Below are positions 9,367 to 18,095 of a stretch of DNA of 64,000 bases, one piece after another (within the stretch, counting starts at the first letter, position 1; every line of letters begins with the position of its first letter). The stretch comes from an uncultured Candidatus Binatia bacterium. GTDB lineage: Bacteria; Desulfobacterota; Binatia; UBA9968; JAJDTQ01. A program made the position numbers and the translations under genes. The notes under the pieces were generated by a model that was not told where the DNA came from, made no database searches, and worked only from the letters and a program-made list of their open reading frames with translations. The stretch is from NCBI GenBank assembly GCA_958295985.1, contig OY282432.1, forward strand, positions 248,001 through 312,000, given 5' to 3'.

Positions 9367-10197
9367 ATGAGTAAAACACGACCAATACCTCTCGAAGACA
9401 CCCCCGACCCTTCTCTTGCCGCATCCGTGAAGGGTGTCTACAACCGCCACCGCATCGGCATCAACTTCTTCCTTTCCGTGATCCTGGCCCTGGTGACGTG
9501 GGAGTTCATCGACTTCATCTTCGACGATCCCGACTTCTTCACCGGCCCGGTGGCAGTGGCGATCGAATTCACCGTGCTGATCTATGAGCCGCGGTTCTGG
9601 GAGAACATCAACTACAGCGGCACCGAGCTGATCTATGGCTTCGGTCTCGCCATGATCCTGGGGGTCGTCATCGGCGCGGCAGTGGCCTTCAGCAAGACCC
9701 TGGACGAGATGTTCTCCCCCATCCTGGTGGGCCTCTACGCCACACCGCGTTCGGTGGCGGCACCGCTGTTCATCATCTGGCTGGGCCTCGGCATCGCCTC
9801 CAAGGTCGGCGTCATCACCCTGGCCTCGGTGTTTCCCGTGATCATCAACACCCAGGCCGGCATCAAGAACGTTCAGGGCGAGTTCCGCATGCTGGGACGT
9901 GCCTTCAACATCTCCTTCTGGTCCATGCTGACCAAGATCATCATACCGGGGTCGCTGCCGTTCCTGATCGCGGGACTGAGGCTGGGCTACTCGCGGTCGG
10001 TGGTCACCATCATGGTGGCGGAGTTGTTCGGGGCCGAAGCCGGTATCGGCTACATGATCGACCACGCGACGCAGACGTTCCACGTGGCGGAGATGATGGT
10101 GGGCATCTCGCTCTTGACCATCATGGGCATCGCGGGAAACGAGGTCCTGAAGGGCATTGAGCGCTGGGCCACGCCTTACAGAAAGACTTTGGTCTGA
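9367..10197 (+). CDS. ABC transporter permease, NitT/TauT (SsuC-like) type, first
   Basis: This 276-residue inner-membrane protein has about six membrane helices and the BPD_transp_1 signature. The cytoplasmic EAA-like loop is seen around LGRAFNISFWSMLTKIIIPGSLPFLIAGLRLGYS. YATPRSVAAPLFIIWLGLG is typical of nitrate/sulfonate/taurine permeases. A second permease follows after 14 bp, so the pore is probably a heterodimer; most transporters of this type use a homodimer. The N terminus carries a 35-residue cytoplasmic extension before the first helix. Confidence 0.9.
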   Translation: MSKTRPIPLEDTPDPSLAASVKGVYNRHRIGINFFLSVILALVTWEFIDFIFDDPDFFTGPVAVAIEFTVLIYEPRFWENINYSGTELIYGFGLAMILGVVIGAAVAFSKTLDEMFSPILVGLYATPRSVAAPLFIIWLGLGIASKVGVITLASVFPVIINTQAGIKNVQGEFRMLGRAFNISFWSMLTKIIIPGSLPFLIAGLRLGYSRSVVTIMVAELFGAEAGIGYMIDHATQTFHVAEMMVGISLLTIMGIAGNEVLKGIERWATPYRKTLV

Positions 10198-10211
10198 GTC
10201 GAGAGAACCCC

Positions 10212-10997
10212 ATGGAAGCCTTGTCAAACATCTATCAGCAGCAGCGAAAATGGATAAACGCCGTCCTCGGCATCGCCATCGTGACGGTGTTCTGGTCGTT
10301 CGCCAACTGGCAGGTCAACAGCGAGCTGTTCTTCGTGGGCCCGTGGCGGGTCGTTACCTACACCTACGGGCTCTTCGCCAGCGGCGAGATCCTTGACGAT
10401 CTACGCATCAGCGGAATCGAGTTCTTCTGGGGATTCGGCGTGGCCGCGTTCGCGGGCATCGCCTTCGGTATGATCTTCGGGATCAGCCGGGTATTCCGCG
10501 AATTCTTCGATCCCTGGCTCAGCGCGGTCTATGCCACACCGTCCGTGGCCCTGGCCCCGCTCATCATCATCTGGTTCGGCGTGGACCTCACGGCCAAGAT
10601 CTTTATCGTCCTCATCACCGCGGTGGTCCCTATCGTCCTCAACACCTACACCGGGGTTCTGAGCGTCGGCAAGGAGTTCCAGACCCTGGCCAGCTCGTTC
10701 TGCATTCCCAAAACCCAGGTTCTCTACAAGATCCTCATTCCGGGTTCACTCCCCTACATCGTTACGGGGTTGCGCCTCGGCATCTCCCGCGGAATCGTGG
10801 GAGTTGTCGTGGGAGAGTATTTCGGCGCGTATGCGGGACTCGGCTATCAACTGTTCAAGGGACTGGATACCTTCAACATGCCCCTCATGATGTCGTGCGC
10901 GGCCATGCTCGCCGGCACCGGCGTGGTGCTCAACCAGGTCATCCTGATCATTGAGCGAAGGATGGCGCCGTGGCGTGATTCCACATTACAGGAGTAG
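10212..10997 (+). CDS. ABC transporter permease, NitT/TauT type, second
   Basis: This 261-residue membrane protein is homologous to the preceding permease. The corresponding segments are YATPSVALAPLIIIWFGVD and LYKILIPGSLPYIVTGLRLGIS, the latter being the EAA-type loop that contacts the ATPase. It is separated from the upstream gene by 14 bp and from the ATPase gene by only a few bases, clearly one operon. The two permeases are quite diverged from each other, which argues for an old duplication and distinct roles in one complex. Confidence 0.9.
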   Translation: MEALSNIYQQQRKWINAVLGIAIVTVFWSFANWQVNSELFFVGPWRVVTYTYGLFASGEILDDLRISGIEFFWGFGVAAFAGIAFGMIFGISRVFREFFDPWLSAVYATPSVALAPLIIIWFGVDLTAKIFIVLITAVVPIVLNTYTGVLSVGKEFQTLASSFCIPKTQVLYKILIPGSLPYIVTGLRLGISRGIVGVVVGEYFGAYAGLGYQLFKGLDTFNMPLMMSCAAMLAGTGVVLNQVILIIERRMAPWRDSTLQE

Positions 10998-11000
10998 TTC

Positions 11001-11792
11001 GTGTCATCATCGATTCAGGTAGAACAGATACACAAGACCTTCATGAAACCCACCGGGGAAACCGTCCATGCCGTGGGCGGCGTCGACATGGATCTCCGTC
11101 CGGGGACATTCTATTCGTTCGTGGGACCCAGCGGCTGCGGCAAGACCACGTTGCTGCACATGATCCACGGGCTGCTGCCCCCTACCAGGGGCCGAATCCT
11201 GCTGGACGGAGAGGAAGTGACCGGTCCGACGCCCAACAAGGCCGTGGTGTTCCAGCAGGCGCTACTGCTGCCTTGGCGGAACGTTACCGACAACATCCAG
11301 TTCGGCATCGAGAACGACCGCAGCATGTCCGCCAGCGAAAGGCGCGAGATCTGCGACAAGTATACGCAGATCGTCGGGCTGCGGGGCTTTGAGAGCCACT
11401 ACCCCCACGAGCTCTCCGGCGGCATGCAGCAGCGGGTGAACCTTGCCCGGGCGCTGGCGGTGGACCCGGAAATCCTGCTCATGGACGAGCCGTTCGCCTC
11501 CCTGGACGCTCAGACGCGGCTTCTCATGCAGGAAGAGCTCCAGCGGATGATCGACTGGAAGAACTCGGGCAAGATCGTCGTGTTCGTCACCCACGACATC
11601 GAGGAAGCCGTGTTTCTTTCCGACGTCGTTTTCTGTTTCAGCTTCAGGCCGGGTACGATCATGAAGGAGATCAAGGTACCCTTTCCCACCCCCCGCACGC
11701 TACGAGTCAAGGAAGAGCCCGAGTTCCTGCAGATCAAGCACGACATATGGGAACTGCTGGCTGACGAGGCTCGCAAGGCCATGGAGGAGTAA
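11001..11792 (+). CDS. ABC transporter ATP-binding protein, NitT/TauT type
   Basis: The 263-residue ATPase energises the importer. It shows Walker A ([16 protein letters not shown], near residue 42), the Q-loop ([13 protein letters not shown]), the signature [16 protein letters not shown], Walker B ([13 protein letters not shown]) and the switch His in [15 protein letters not shown]. The start is GTG at 11001, three bases after the permease stop. The Q-loop sequence LLPWR is typical of the nitrate/sulfonate/taurine subfamily. Confidence 0.94.
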   Translation: MSSSIQVEQIHKTFMKPTGETVHAVGGVDMDLRPGTFYSFVGPSGCGKTTLLHMIHGLLPPTRGRILLDGEEVTGPTPNKAVVFQQALLLPWRNVTDNIQFGIENDRSMSASERREICDKYTQIVGLRGFESHYPHELSGGMQQRVNLARALAVDPEILLMDEPFASLDAQTRLLMQEELQRMIDWKNSGKIVVFVTHDIEEAVFLSDVVFCFSFRPGTIMKEIKVPFPTPRTLRVKEEPEFLQIKHDIWELLADEARKAMEE

Positions 11793-11891
11793 GGGAGGGT
11801 TGATCGAGGGGTCTCGAAGCATGACCACACCCTGTGGAACGACAGAAAAGCGAAATTCCGGGCTGAATCTCACTTACAAGGAGGGAAGCCA

Positions 11892-11994
11892 ATGAAATAT
11901 GAACTTGTCGCAAGAGAAACCGTCGCAGCCTTTCTGGTGGCAAGCGGTTAGAGCCCTGGCTCGGTACGACAACAAGAACTGGATGAAAAAGTAA
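11892..11994 (+). pseudogene. Relic of a third substrate-binding protein gene (large internal deletion)
   Basis: Behind a good ribosome binding site (AAGGAGG) an ATG opens the peptide MKYELVARETVAAFLVASG and stops at 11949-11951. This resembles the signal-peptide start of the next gene (MKRKRIAKGIAAAFLGAG). Directly after it, in another frame, 11953-11994 encodes ALARYDNKNWMKK and a stop, nearly the exact C terminus of both intact binding proteins (ALAWYNNKGWMKK). The two ends of a binding-protein gene are therefore fused with about 0.9 kb missing. It is not expected to make a working protein. Confidence 0.85.
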
Positions 11995-12010
11995 CGAAGG
12001 AGGACTACGC

Positions 12011-13030
12011 ATGAAACGTAAGCGCATTGCAAAAGGAATCGCCGCAGCCTTTCTGGGAGCCGGCCTGCTCTGGAGCGGACAGGCGCTCGCGCAGGAAGAT
12101 CTCCGAATCCCGGTTGCGATGACCAGCACCACCACCGCTCTGGTGGAGCAGGTGGCCATCCACAAAGGCTTCTTCAAGGATATCGGCTACAACGCCAGGG
12201 TCTACTCGGTATCGGGTGGTGAGAACGCCGCCGTCCTCGCCCTGGAACGGGGCCAGCTCCCCTTCTTCGGCTCGGACGACAATATCCCCCTGGCCATTCG
12301 CGCCGGCAGCAACATCCGGGTCATCGGCAGCGAGATGAACGTGTTGCCGTACTGGCTCGTGGCCGGGAAACACGTGAAGTCCTACAAAGACCTGCCGCGG
12401 CCGGTGAAGGTCGGGATCAGCTCTCCCACCTCGGGTAACGTCTACGTTTCCCTCAAGCTGCTCGAGGCGGCCGGCATCCCGACGAAGGACACCCGCCTGA
12501 TCAAGGTCGGCGGATCGTCGGCTCGGTTGGCGGGCGTCAAGGGCGGCAAGATCGACGTGGGCTCGCTGACTTTCGGCATGATGCTGCGGGCCAGGAAAGC
12601 GAACTTGCAGATCCTTGGCGCGGCGAACCAGTTCGTCAAGGAATACGCGTTCCTTCAGGTTGCCATGAACAAGAACTACATCAAGGACCAACCGGACAAG
12701 GCCGCGGCCATGTTCGGCACCCTTATCCGCGGGTGCGCCTACGTGAACGACCCCAAGAACCGGGAAGAAGTGCTGCACGTCATCGAGAAGGTCATGCGCA
12801 ACCCCGCGGACATCGCCAAGGAGATGTACGAGATCGAGGTGGCCCAAGGGTCCATCCCCGACCGCTGCCAAGCCACGGAGGCTGGCATCAAGGCCTTCAT
12901 CGAGTCGGCCGTCTGGAGCAAGTCCATCGCCGCGGACACCAAGATTCCGCCGGCAAAAGACATCATGTTCCCCGAGTTCTATAACAGGGCCCTGGCTTGG
13001 TATAACAACAAGGGGTGGATGAAGAAGTAA
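12011..13030 (+). CDS. ABC transporter substrate-binding protein (NMT1/SsuA-like), copy 1
   Basis: This 339-residue periplasmic binding protein starts with a signal peptide (KRKRIAKGIAAAFLGAG...ALAQE). The mature part has the NMT1/THI5-like pattern: VAIHKGFFKDIGY, VSGGENAAVLALERGQL, KVGISSPTSGNVYVSLKLLE and VGGSSARLAGVKGGKIDVG. It delivers ligand to the permease pair encoded just upstream. NMT1-like proteins bind nitrate, sulfonates, pyrimidine precursors and other small ligands, so the ligand is unknown. A close paralogue follows directly, and a relic of a third copy precedes it. A GGAGGA ribosome binding site lies before the ATG. Confidence 0.92.
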   Translation: MKRKRIAKGIAAAFLGAGLLWSGQALAQEDLRIPVAMTSTTTALVEQVAIHKGFFKDIGYNARVYSVSGGENAAVLALERGQLPFFGSDDNIPLAIRAGSNIRVIGSEMNVLPYWLVAGKHVKSYKDLPRPVKVGISSPTSGNVYVSLKLLEAAGIPTKDTRLIKVGGSSARLAGVKGGKIDVGSLTFGMMLRARKANLQILGAANQFVKEYAFLQVAMNKNYIKDQPDKAAAMFGTLIRGCAYVNDPKNREEVLHVIEKVMRNPADIAKEMYEIEVAQGSIPDRCQATEAGIKAFIESAVWSKSIAADTKIPPAKDIMFPEFYNRALAWYNNKGWMKK

Positions 13031-13129
13031 GGTAGCAAGGTAAACTCACGGCATAAGGGGCTGGAGCAAAGAGAGGGATCCGTCTGATGCCCCACAGGAC
13101 ATCGGAAGGGTCCCTTCAGGAGGAAACAC

Positions 13130-14152
13130 ATGAGGGCCAAGAGCATTGCAAAGGGAATCGCCACAGTCTTTCTGGGAGCAAGCCTGCTCTGGAGCGGGCA
13201 GGCGCTGGCGCAGGAGAAGCTTCGCATCCCGGTTGCGCAGACCAACTCGACCACCGCGTTGGTGGAGCAGGTGGCCATCCACAAGGGGTTTTTCAAGGAC
13301 ATCGGCTACGACGCCAGGGTCTACTCGGTATCGGGCGGTGAGAACGCCGCGGTACTCGCGCTGGAGCGGGGTCAACTCCCCTTCTTCGGGTCGGATGACA
13401 ACATCGCGCTGGCCATTCGACCGGGCAGCAACATCCGCATCGTCGGCACCGAGATGAACACCCTGCCCTACTGGCTCGTGGGCGGGAAGCACGTCAAGTC
13501 CTACAAGGACCTGCCGCGGCCGGTAAAAGTGGGCATCAGTTCTCCCACGTCCGGCAACGTCTACGTCTCCCTCAAGCTGCTGCAGAACGCGGGTATCCCG
13601 GAGAAGGATGTGCGTCTGGTCAAGGTCGGCGGTTCGTCCGCGCGGTTGGCCGGAGTCAAGGCCGGCAAGATCGACGTGGGCTCTCTCACCTTTGGCAAAA
13701 TGCTGTTGGCACGGGAGGCGAACTTGACGGTTCTCGGCGCCGCAAGCCAGTTCGTCAAGGAATACGCGTTCTTGCAGCTCGCCATGAACAAGAACTTCAT
13801 CAAGGAGAACCCCGAAAAGGCCACCGCCCTGTTCGGCACGCTCATTCGCGGATGCGCCTACGTCAACGACCCCAAGAACGCCGAAGAAGTGCTGAACGTC
13901 TACCAGAACGTGATGCGCAACAAACCGCACATCGCCAAGAAGATGTACGAAATCGAAGTCATGGAAGCGAAAGCCATCCCCGATCGTTGTCAGGCGACCG
14001 CGGCGGGTATAGATGCATACGTTGAGTCGGCTTTCTGGACCAAGTCCATCGCGAAGGATACGAAGATCCCGCCGATGGACCAGATCATGTTCCCGGAGTT
14101 CTACAACAAGGCGCTGGCCTGGTATAACAACAAGGGGTGGATGAAGAAGTAG
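13130..14152 (+). CDS. ABC transporter substrate-binding protein (NMT1/SsuA-like), copy 2
   Basis: This 340-residue secreted binding protein is collinear with copy 1 from the signal peptide (MRAKSIAKGIATVFLGAS) to the C terminus (ALAWYNNKGWMKK). The largest visible difference is a one-residue insertion in IEVMEAKAIPDRC. The copies differ at scattered positions, for example DNIALAIRPGSN against DNIPLAIRAGSN. This suggests a tandem duplication followed by divergence, possibly to widen the ligand range of one transporter. A GGAGG ribosome binding site precedes the start, and a strong terminator follows the gene. Confidence 0.92.
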   Translation: MRAKSIAKGIATVFLGASLLWSGQALAQEKLRIPVAQTNSTTALVEQVAIHKGFFKDIGYDARVYSVSGGENAAVLALERGQLPFFGSDDNIALAIRPGSNIRIVGTEMNTLPYWLVGGKHVKSYKDLPRPVKVGISSPTSGNVYVSLKLLQNAGIPEKDVRLVKVGGSSARLAGVKAGKIDVGSLTFGKMLLAREANLTVLGAASQFVKEYAFLQLAMNKNFIKENPEKATALFGTLIRGCAYVNDPKNAEEVLNVYQNVMRNKPHIAKKMYEIEVMEAKAIPDRCQATAAGIDAYVESAFWTKSIAKDTKIPPMDQIMFPEFYNKALAWYNNKGWMKK

Positions 14153-14191
14153 GCCGGAGCGAGAATTCGACAGGGCTTACGCACGAACGAA

Positions 14192-14234
14192 GGGAGCCCT
14201 CCGGCGCCGCGAGGCATCGGAGGGCTCCCTTTTT
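14192..14234 (+). terminator. Rho-independent terminator of the ABC transporter operon
   Basis: GGGAGCCCTCCG (14192-14203) pairs perfectly with CGGAGGGCTCCC (14218-14229) around a 14-base loop and is followed by TTTTT. It lies about 40 bases after the second binding protein gene, marking the operon end. Confidence 0.92.
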
Positions 14235-14297
14235 CATCGGAGGGCCCTTCCCCTTTCCGTTTGCAAGACCCTGTCAGCGTCCCGTCGCCGGCACGGC

Positions 14298-15500
14298 TCA
14301 GGTCAGCATCCGGAGCGCGGCAGCGGCATAGATCCTGGCCGCCCGGCGCACCTGCGCCAGCGGCACTACCTCGGCGTCGGTGTGGGCGAAGGCGAGGTCG
14401 CCGGGTCCGAACATGACGGTCTCGATGCCTTTCTCGTTCAGATAGCCCGCGTCCAGCGCCGCCGGGAACCAGATCGGCGGCCCGGCCTCCCCCGCGGTCT
14501 CGCGCGCCGCCCCGAGCGCCACGGCCACCTCGCTGCTTTCCGGCACGTCCGCGGGATACATGAAGTTGCCCCGGGTCACCACCACCCGCCACGGGTTCAT
14601 GCCGGCCAATGCCCGTGAAATCGCGGCCAGTGCCTCCCCCGGATCCTCGCCCGGCATGAGCCGCCGGTCCAGCGTCAGCCGGCAATGATCCTGAATGGTG
14701 TGCAGGATGTCGGGTCCGCTCTCGATGTGGGTGGCCACCAAGCTCGCCTCGCCCAGCTCCGGGTGAGCAATCCCGTCCACCAGACCGTCCAGGCGCTCCA
14801 GCACCGCGCGGGCGCCGTCCACCGCATTGACCCCGGCCCACGGCGTGCTGCTGTGGCTCGCCTTCCCTCGCACCACCACCTCCACGTCGATCCTTCCCTT
14901 GTTGCCCAGACAGACCCGGTTGGTGGTGCCGAGACCGACGATGCCGTGCCGGGCCGCAAGACCGCCTTCCTCGACCATGTACCGGGCGGCATCGTGCCGT
15001 CCGGTCTCCCCGGCCACGCTCACCGCCAGCAACAGCGGCCGCGCCAGATCCTGTCCCGACCGGCGCACCGCGGCTGCGGCCGTCAGCATGGCCGCGAGGG
15101 CCGCCTTCTGCTCGCAGCCTCCCCGGCCCCACACGCAAGGCCCCTGAAGTCCATGGGGCTCTCCGGGCACGAGGTTGCCCGAGAACGGCTCCGGCATCGA
15201 GCCGGCAGGATACGTCATGGCGTAGCCCATGAACAGCAGCCCTTCCGCCGGCTCCGACGCCGCTCCGCCGCATTGCCAGAGAAGGTTGCCCATGCCGTCC
15301 GTCCGCGGCGCGACCCCGGTGAGCGCTTCGAGGCGCGGCTTCACCACGTCGGCCACGAAGGCCACGAGCGCCGGGTCCGATTCCATGAGGTCCGTATGGA
15401 CCGAAGGAACGCGCAGCAACTCGCTGAACAGCGCGTCCAGCTCTGAATCCACGACGTGCTCGCCGGCAATGCGAAAGGCTTCCCGGGCATCCATGGTCAT
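14298..15500 (-). CDS. M20/M25-family metallopeptidase (ArgE/DapE-like deacylase)
   Basis: The 400-residue product (from MTMDAREAF) belongs to the ArgE/DapE/carboxypeptidase G2 group. It shows the GYAMTYPAG stretch near the first metal site, CVWGRGGCEQKAALAAML with Asp/Glu replaced or shifted in the usual GR-G-D-K block, the dimer-domain motif KASHSSTPWAGVNA and a final FGPGDLAFAHTDAE metal site. Such enzymes remove acyl groups from amino acids or cleave peptides. The start ATG overlaps the stop of the upstream DUF1989 gene by 4 bp, so both are probably one operon. An atypical catalytic block (GRGGCEQK instead of GRG..DDKG) makes the precise chemistry uncertain. Confidence 0.85.
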   Translation of the reverse strand: MTMDAREAFRIAGEHVVDSELDALFSELLRVPSVHTDLMESDPALVAFVADVVKPRLEALTGVAPRTDGMGNLLWQCGGAASEPAEGLLFMGYAMTYPAGSMPEPFSGNLVPGEPHGLQGPCVWGRGGCEQKAALAAMLTAAAAVRRSGQDLARPLLLAVSVAGETGRHDAARYMVEEGGLAARHGIVGLGTTNRVCLGNKGRIDVEVVVRGKASHSSTPWAGVNAVDGARAVLERLDGLVDGIAHPELGEASLVATHIESGPDILHTIQDHCRLTLDRRLMPGEDPGEALAAISRALAGMNPWRVVVTRGNFMYPADVPESSEVAVALGAARETAGEAGPPIWFPAALDAGYLNEKGIETVMFGPGDLAFAHTDAEVVPLAQVRRAARIYAAAALRMLT

Positions 15501-16150
15501 GGGTCCTCCGGCTCGAAGATCTCCACCCGGACCGCCTGTCCCCGGCCGGACTCCGGACAGGCGCTGAGGGCCACCAGACAGTCCATCTCGGCGCGAAAGT
15601 CCACGTGGGCCTCTTCCTTTGGCCGCACGAAGGTGTCGAACATGGCGCCCGTGTCCGGGTCGATGCGCATGGTCTGAAAGATGTTGAACGGGCTCGGGAT
15701 GTCCACCGGGGCAATGTCCCACGGGCGGACGGCCTCGGAAAGGTTCTCGTAGCACCCGTGGGTCGGAATGTCCTCCGGCTTCCTGGGATTGGGGTCCACC
15801 CCCTCGATGAAGTTCCGCTGGGCGAGTCCCGCGGCCACCAGCTCGAAGCGTTTACGGCTGCACATGCCCTTCTGGAGGTCATGGCGCCCTTCGGAGAACG
15901 TGTCCGCCACAATGGTGAGCAACGGATTGTTGAGCTTCGACAGGAGCCGGTCCCCGGTGCTGATGAAGATCCTGGCCTGGTTGGTCTTGGTCCTGGCCTG
16001 ATCGAAGCGCTCGGTGAGATCGTGAAGGTTGAAGGCGACGAAATCCACCACCGATTTCCCCGCCACCCGGATGCACCGGCCCTTCCTCACGGTAAAGGCG
16101 CGCCCGGAGTTCTTCGGCACCGTAACACTGCTGTGGACGCTCTCCGACAT
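15497..16150 (-). CDS. DUF1989 (urea carboxylase-associated) family protein, copy 2
   Basis: This 217-residue paralogue of the protein at 5914-6546 shares collinear blocks FNLHDLTERFDQARTK, STGDRLLSKLN, TIVADTFSEGRHDLQKGMCS, THGCYENLSEAV and DIPSPFNIFQTM. The Cys and His in the conserved blocks are retained. It is coupled (ATGA overlap) to an M20 peptidase, whereas copy 1 stands alone. The separate contexts suggest related but not identical substrates. The promoter is expected in the 16151-16298 gap, which separates it from a divergent gene. Confidence 0.88.
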   Translation of the reverse strand: MSESVHSSVTVPKNSGRAFTVRKGRCIRVAGKSVVDFVAFNLHDLTERFDQARTKTNQARIFISTGDRLLSKLNNPLLTIVADTFSEGRHDLQKGMCSRKRFELVAAGLAQRNFIEGVDPNPRKPEDIPTHGCYENLSEAVRPWDIAPVDIPSPFNIFQTMRIDPDTGAMFDTFVRPKEEAHVDFRAEMDCLVALSACPESGRGQAVRVEIFEPEDP

Positions 16151-16298
16151 GCCGGTTCTATTCCCCCCCTCCTACGGGTTGCGCGGGTCAGTTTAGGGTG
16201 CGGACATCGCCGAGTAAAGAGCCTGTCCCGCCCGGCTTGCGTTCGACCACGGCTTCTGTTACCCAATTTTAATTGAAACGTTACGGAGGAGAAACTCC

Positions 16299-17015
16299 AT
16301 GTTCACCGATAAGGTCGAGCTCAAAGACTTCGAGAAGACGGATCCGGAGTATCAGGATCTGCTGAAGCGGGTCCTTGCAATCCAGTGCGACTGCGAGATC
16401 GGCGGACCGCATCTCTACCTGGACGAGATACTTCCCCACGCGCCCACCAAGCTGTACCGGCTGGTTGTGGCCCGCACCGCGGCCGAAGAGGTAGACCACT
16501 ACCGCAAGATGGCCAAGCTGGCCGGAGACATTGGCGAGGACGTGTCATACGTGCTGAGCTGGCCGAACCAGAAACGTTACGTGGAGGCCTTCCGCGGCAA
16601 GATCACCACATGGGAAGACTTCGCCGTCTTCGGCTTCCTGATCGACCGGGTAGGACGCTACCAGCTCGAGGAATTCGAGGACTGCAGCTACGTGCCGCTC
16701 TCCGACATCCTCTCCACCATGGTGCAGGAAGAATCGGCCCACATCTCCTTCGGCACGAACGTATCCCGGGAGCTGGCCGAAGGCGGAGACGAGTCCAGGG
16801 AACGCATCCAGAAGGCGGTGAACTACTGGTACGTCAAGGGCCTGGACATGTTCGGCAAGTCGGAATCCAGACGCTCCGAGCGCTACCGCTACTGGGGTCT
16901 CAAGCGGCGCACCAACGCCCAGCAACGGCAACAGTACACGGAAGAGGTCAACGCCCTGATTGCGGACATGGGCCTCGAGATCCCCGATCCCAACGAGGGG
17001 CGGCTCTATACCTGA
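16299..17015 (+). CDS. PaaA/PaaC-like ferritin-fold di-iron protein
   Basis: This 238-residue, mostly helical protein is related to the phenylacetyl-CoA epoxidase catalytic/structural family. Two carboxylate-bridged iron motifs are visible: EEVDH in ARTAAEEVDHYRKM (about residue 65) and EESAH in MVQEESAHISFG (about residue 145). ExxH pairs of this kind bind a di-iron centre that activates oxygen. No other paa genes (B, C, E) lie nearby, so this is not a normal Paa operon. It is followed by a 64-residue protein and etfBA. A GGAGGA ribosome binding site precedes the start. The substrate is unknown. Confidence 0.82.
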   Translation: MFTDKVELKDFEKTDPEYQDLLKRVLAIQCDCEIGGPHLYLDEILPHAPTKLYRLVVARTAAEEVDHYRKMAKLAGDIGEDVSYVLSWPNQKRYVEAFRGKITTWEDFAVFGFLIDRVGRYQLEEFEDCSYVPLSDILSTMVQEESAHISFGTNVSRELAEGGDESRERIQKAVNYWYVKGLDMFGKSESRRSERYRYWGLKRRTNAQQRQQYTEEVNALIADMGLEIPDPNEGRLYT

Positions 17016-17022
17016 GGCGGAA

Positions 17023-17217
17023 ATGGAAATGGCACAGGCACCCCATACGGCGGAACTCGACGAGCACCTGAAGGAATGCATCACCGCGGTCCACGGGGCC
17101 GTCAACCGGGCGATACCCAACATCAAGGACGAGAAAATCGTGGACCAGGCCCTTCAGGACTGCCAGGAAGTGCTGGACATGGTAATGGAGGGAAAGGTAT
17201 CCGAGTGGGTGGAATGA
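17023..17217 (+). CDS. Small hypothetical helical protein
   Basis: A 64-residue protein (MEMAQAPHTAELDEHLKEC...) begins eight bases after the di-iron protein stop, in an operon position. It is acidic, rich in helix formers and has two Cys (KECITAV and LQDCQEV). No recognised family. Its tight spacing suggests a partner or small subunit of the PaaA-like protein. A second in-frame ATG at 17029 is possible. Confidence 0.65.
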   Translation: MEMAQAPHTAELDEHLKECITAVHGAVNRAIPNIKDEKIVDQALQDCQEVLDMVMEGKVSEWVE

Positions 17218-17315
17218 CCGCACCGGAACCCCTGTGTCCTCCCGCCATCGCTTTCGAGCCCACGTCATAGCCCGGCTCAGGCCGGCTTCCACTACCCTTA
17301 CCGGAGGTTCGAACC

Positions 17316-18095
17316 TTGGACATCGTGGTCTGCGGCAAGATCATCCCTGCCAGCACCGTGACCATCGAGATCGACCCCGCCACCAGGCGGATGATCCGCA
17401 AGGGCGTCGCCCACGAGTTGGACCCGGCTGCGGCCGGCGCCGTGGAAGAGGCGTTGCGGCTGATAGAGCAGGTGGGCGGCACCGTCACCCTGATGACCAT
17501 GGGGTTCAACGAGATCACCATCGGCATACGGACGGCGCTGGCCATGGGCGCCACCTCCGCGGTGCACATCTTCGACGAGGCGCTCGCCGGATCGGACGCC
17601 CTGGCAACCGCCAAGGCCCTGGCCGCGGCCATCCGGAAGAAACCCTTCGACCTCATCATCTGCGGCACCGAGAGCAGCGACAGCTATTCCGGCATCGTGC
17701 CGGGCCAGATCGCGCGGCTGCTGGGTGTTCCGCCGGTCACCTTCGCCAACGAGATGGCCGTGGAGGGATCGACCCTCACCATCAAGCGCCAGAGTGAAAC
17801 CGGCTACGACGTGGTGGAGGCCGGCCTCCCGGCGCTGGTGACGGTCACCAGCGGGATCAACGAACCGCGCTACCCGCAACTCAAGGGCATCATGTCGGCC
17901 AAGAGAAAGGAAATCCTGCAGTACTCCGTCGAGGACCTCGGCCTCACGCCGGACGAGGTGGGCGAGTCGGGAGCCCGTGAGAAGGTGCTGGAGATCGACA
18001 GGCCGGCGCAACGACAAGCCGGGGACGTGGTGGAAGACGACGGCGAAGGGGGCAAGCGGATCGCCGATTTCCTGGCCGAGGTCAAGGTCCTGTAG
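17316..18095 (+). CDS. etfB: Electron transfer flavoprotein, beta subunit
   Basis: The 259-residue product is EtfB, which binds AMP and pairs with EtfA to carry electrons from acyl-CoA or amine dehydrogenases. It shows the family start DIVVCGKIIPAS, the EEALRLIEQVGGTVTLMTMG segment, LIICGTESSDSYSGIVPGQIARLLG, and RYPQLKGIMSAKRKEI, a normally conserved signature near residue 190. The stop is immediately followed by the ATG of etfA. Confidence 0.95.
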   Translation: MDIVVCGKIIPASTVTIEIDPATRRMIRKGVAHELDPAAAGAVEEALRLIEQVGGTVTLMTMGFNEITIGIRTALAMGATSAVHIFDEALAGSDALATAKALAAAIRKKPFDLIICGTESSDSYSGIVPGQIARLLGVPPVTFANEMAVEGSTLTIKRQSETGYDVVEAGLPALVTVTSGINEPRYPQLKGIMSAKRKEILQYSVEDLGLTPDEVGESGAREKVLEIDRPAQRQAGDVVEDDGEGGKRIADFLAEVKVL

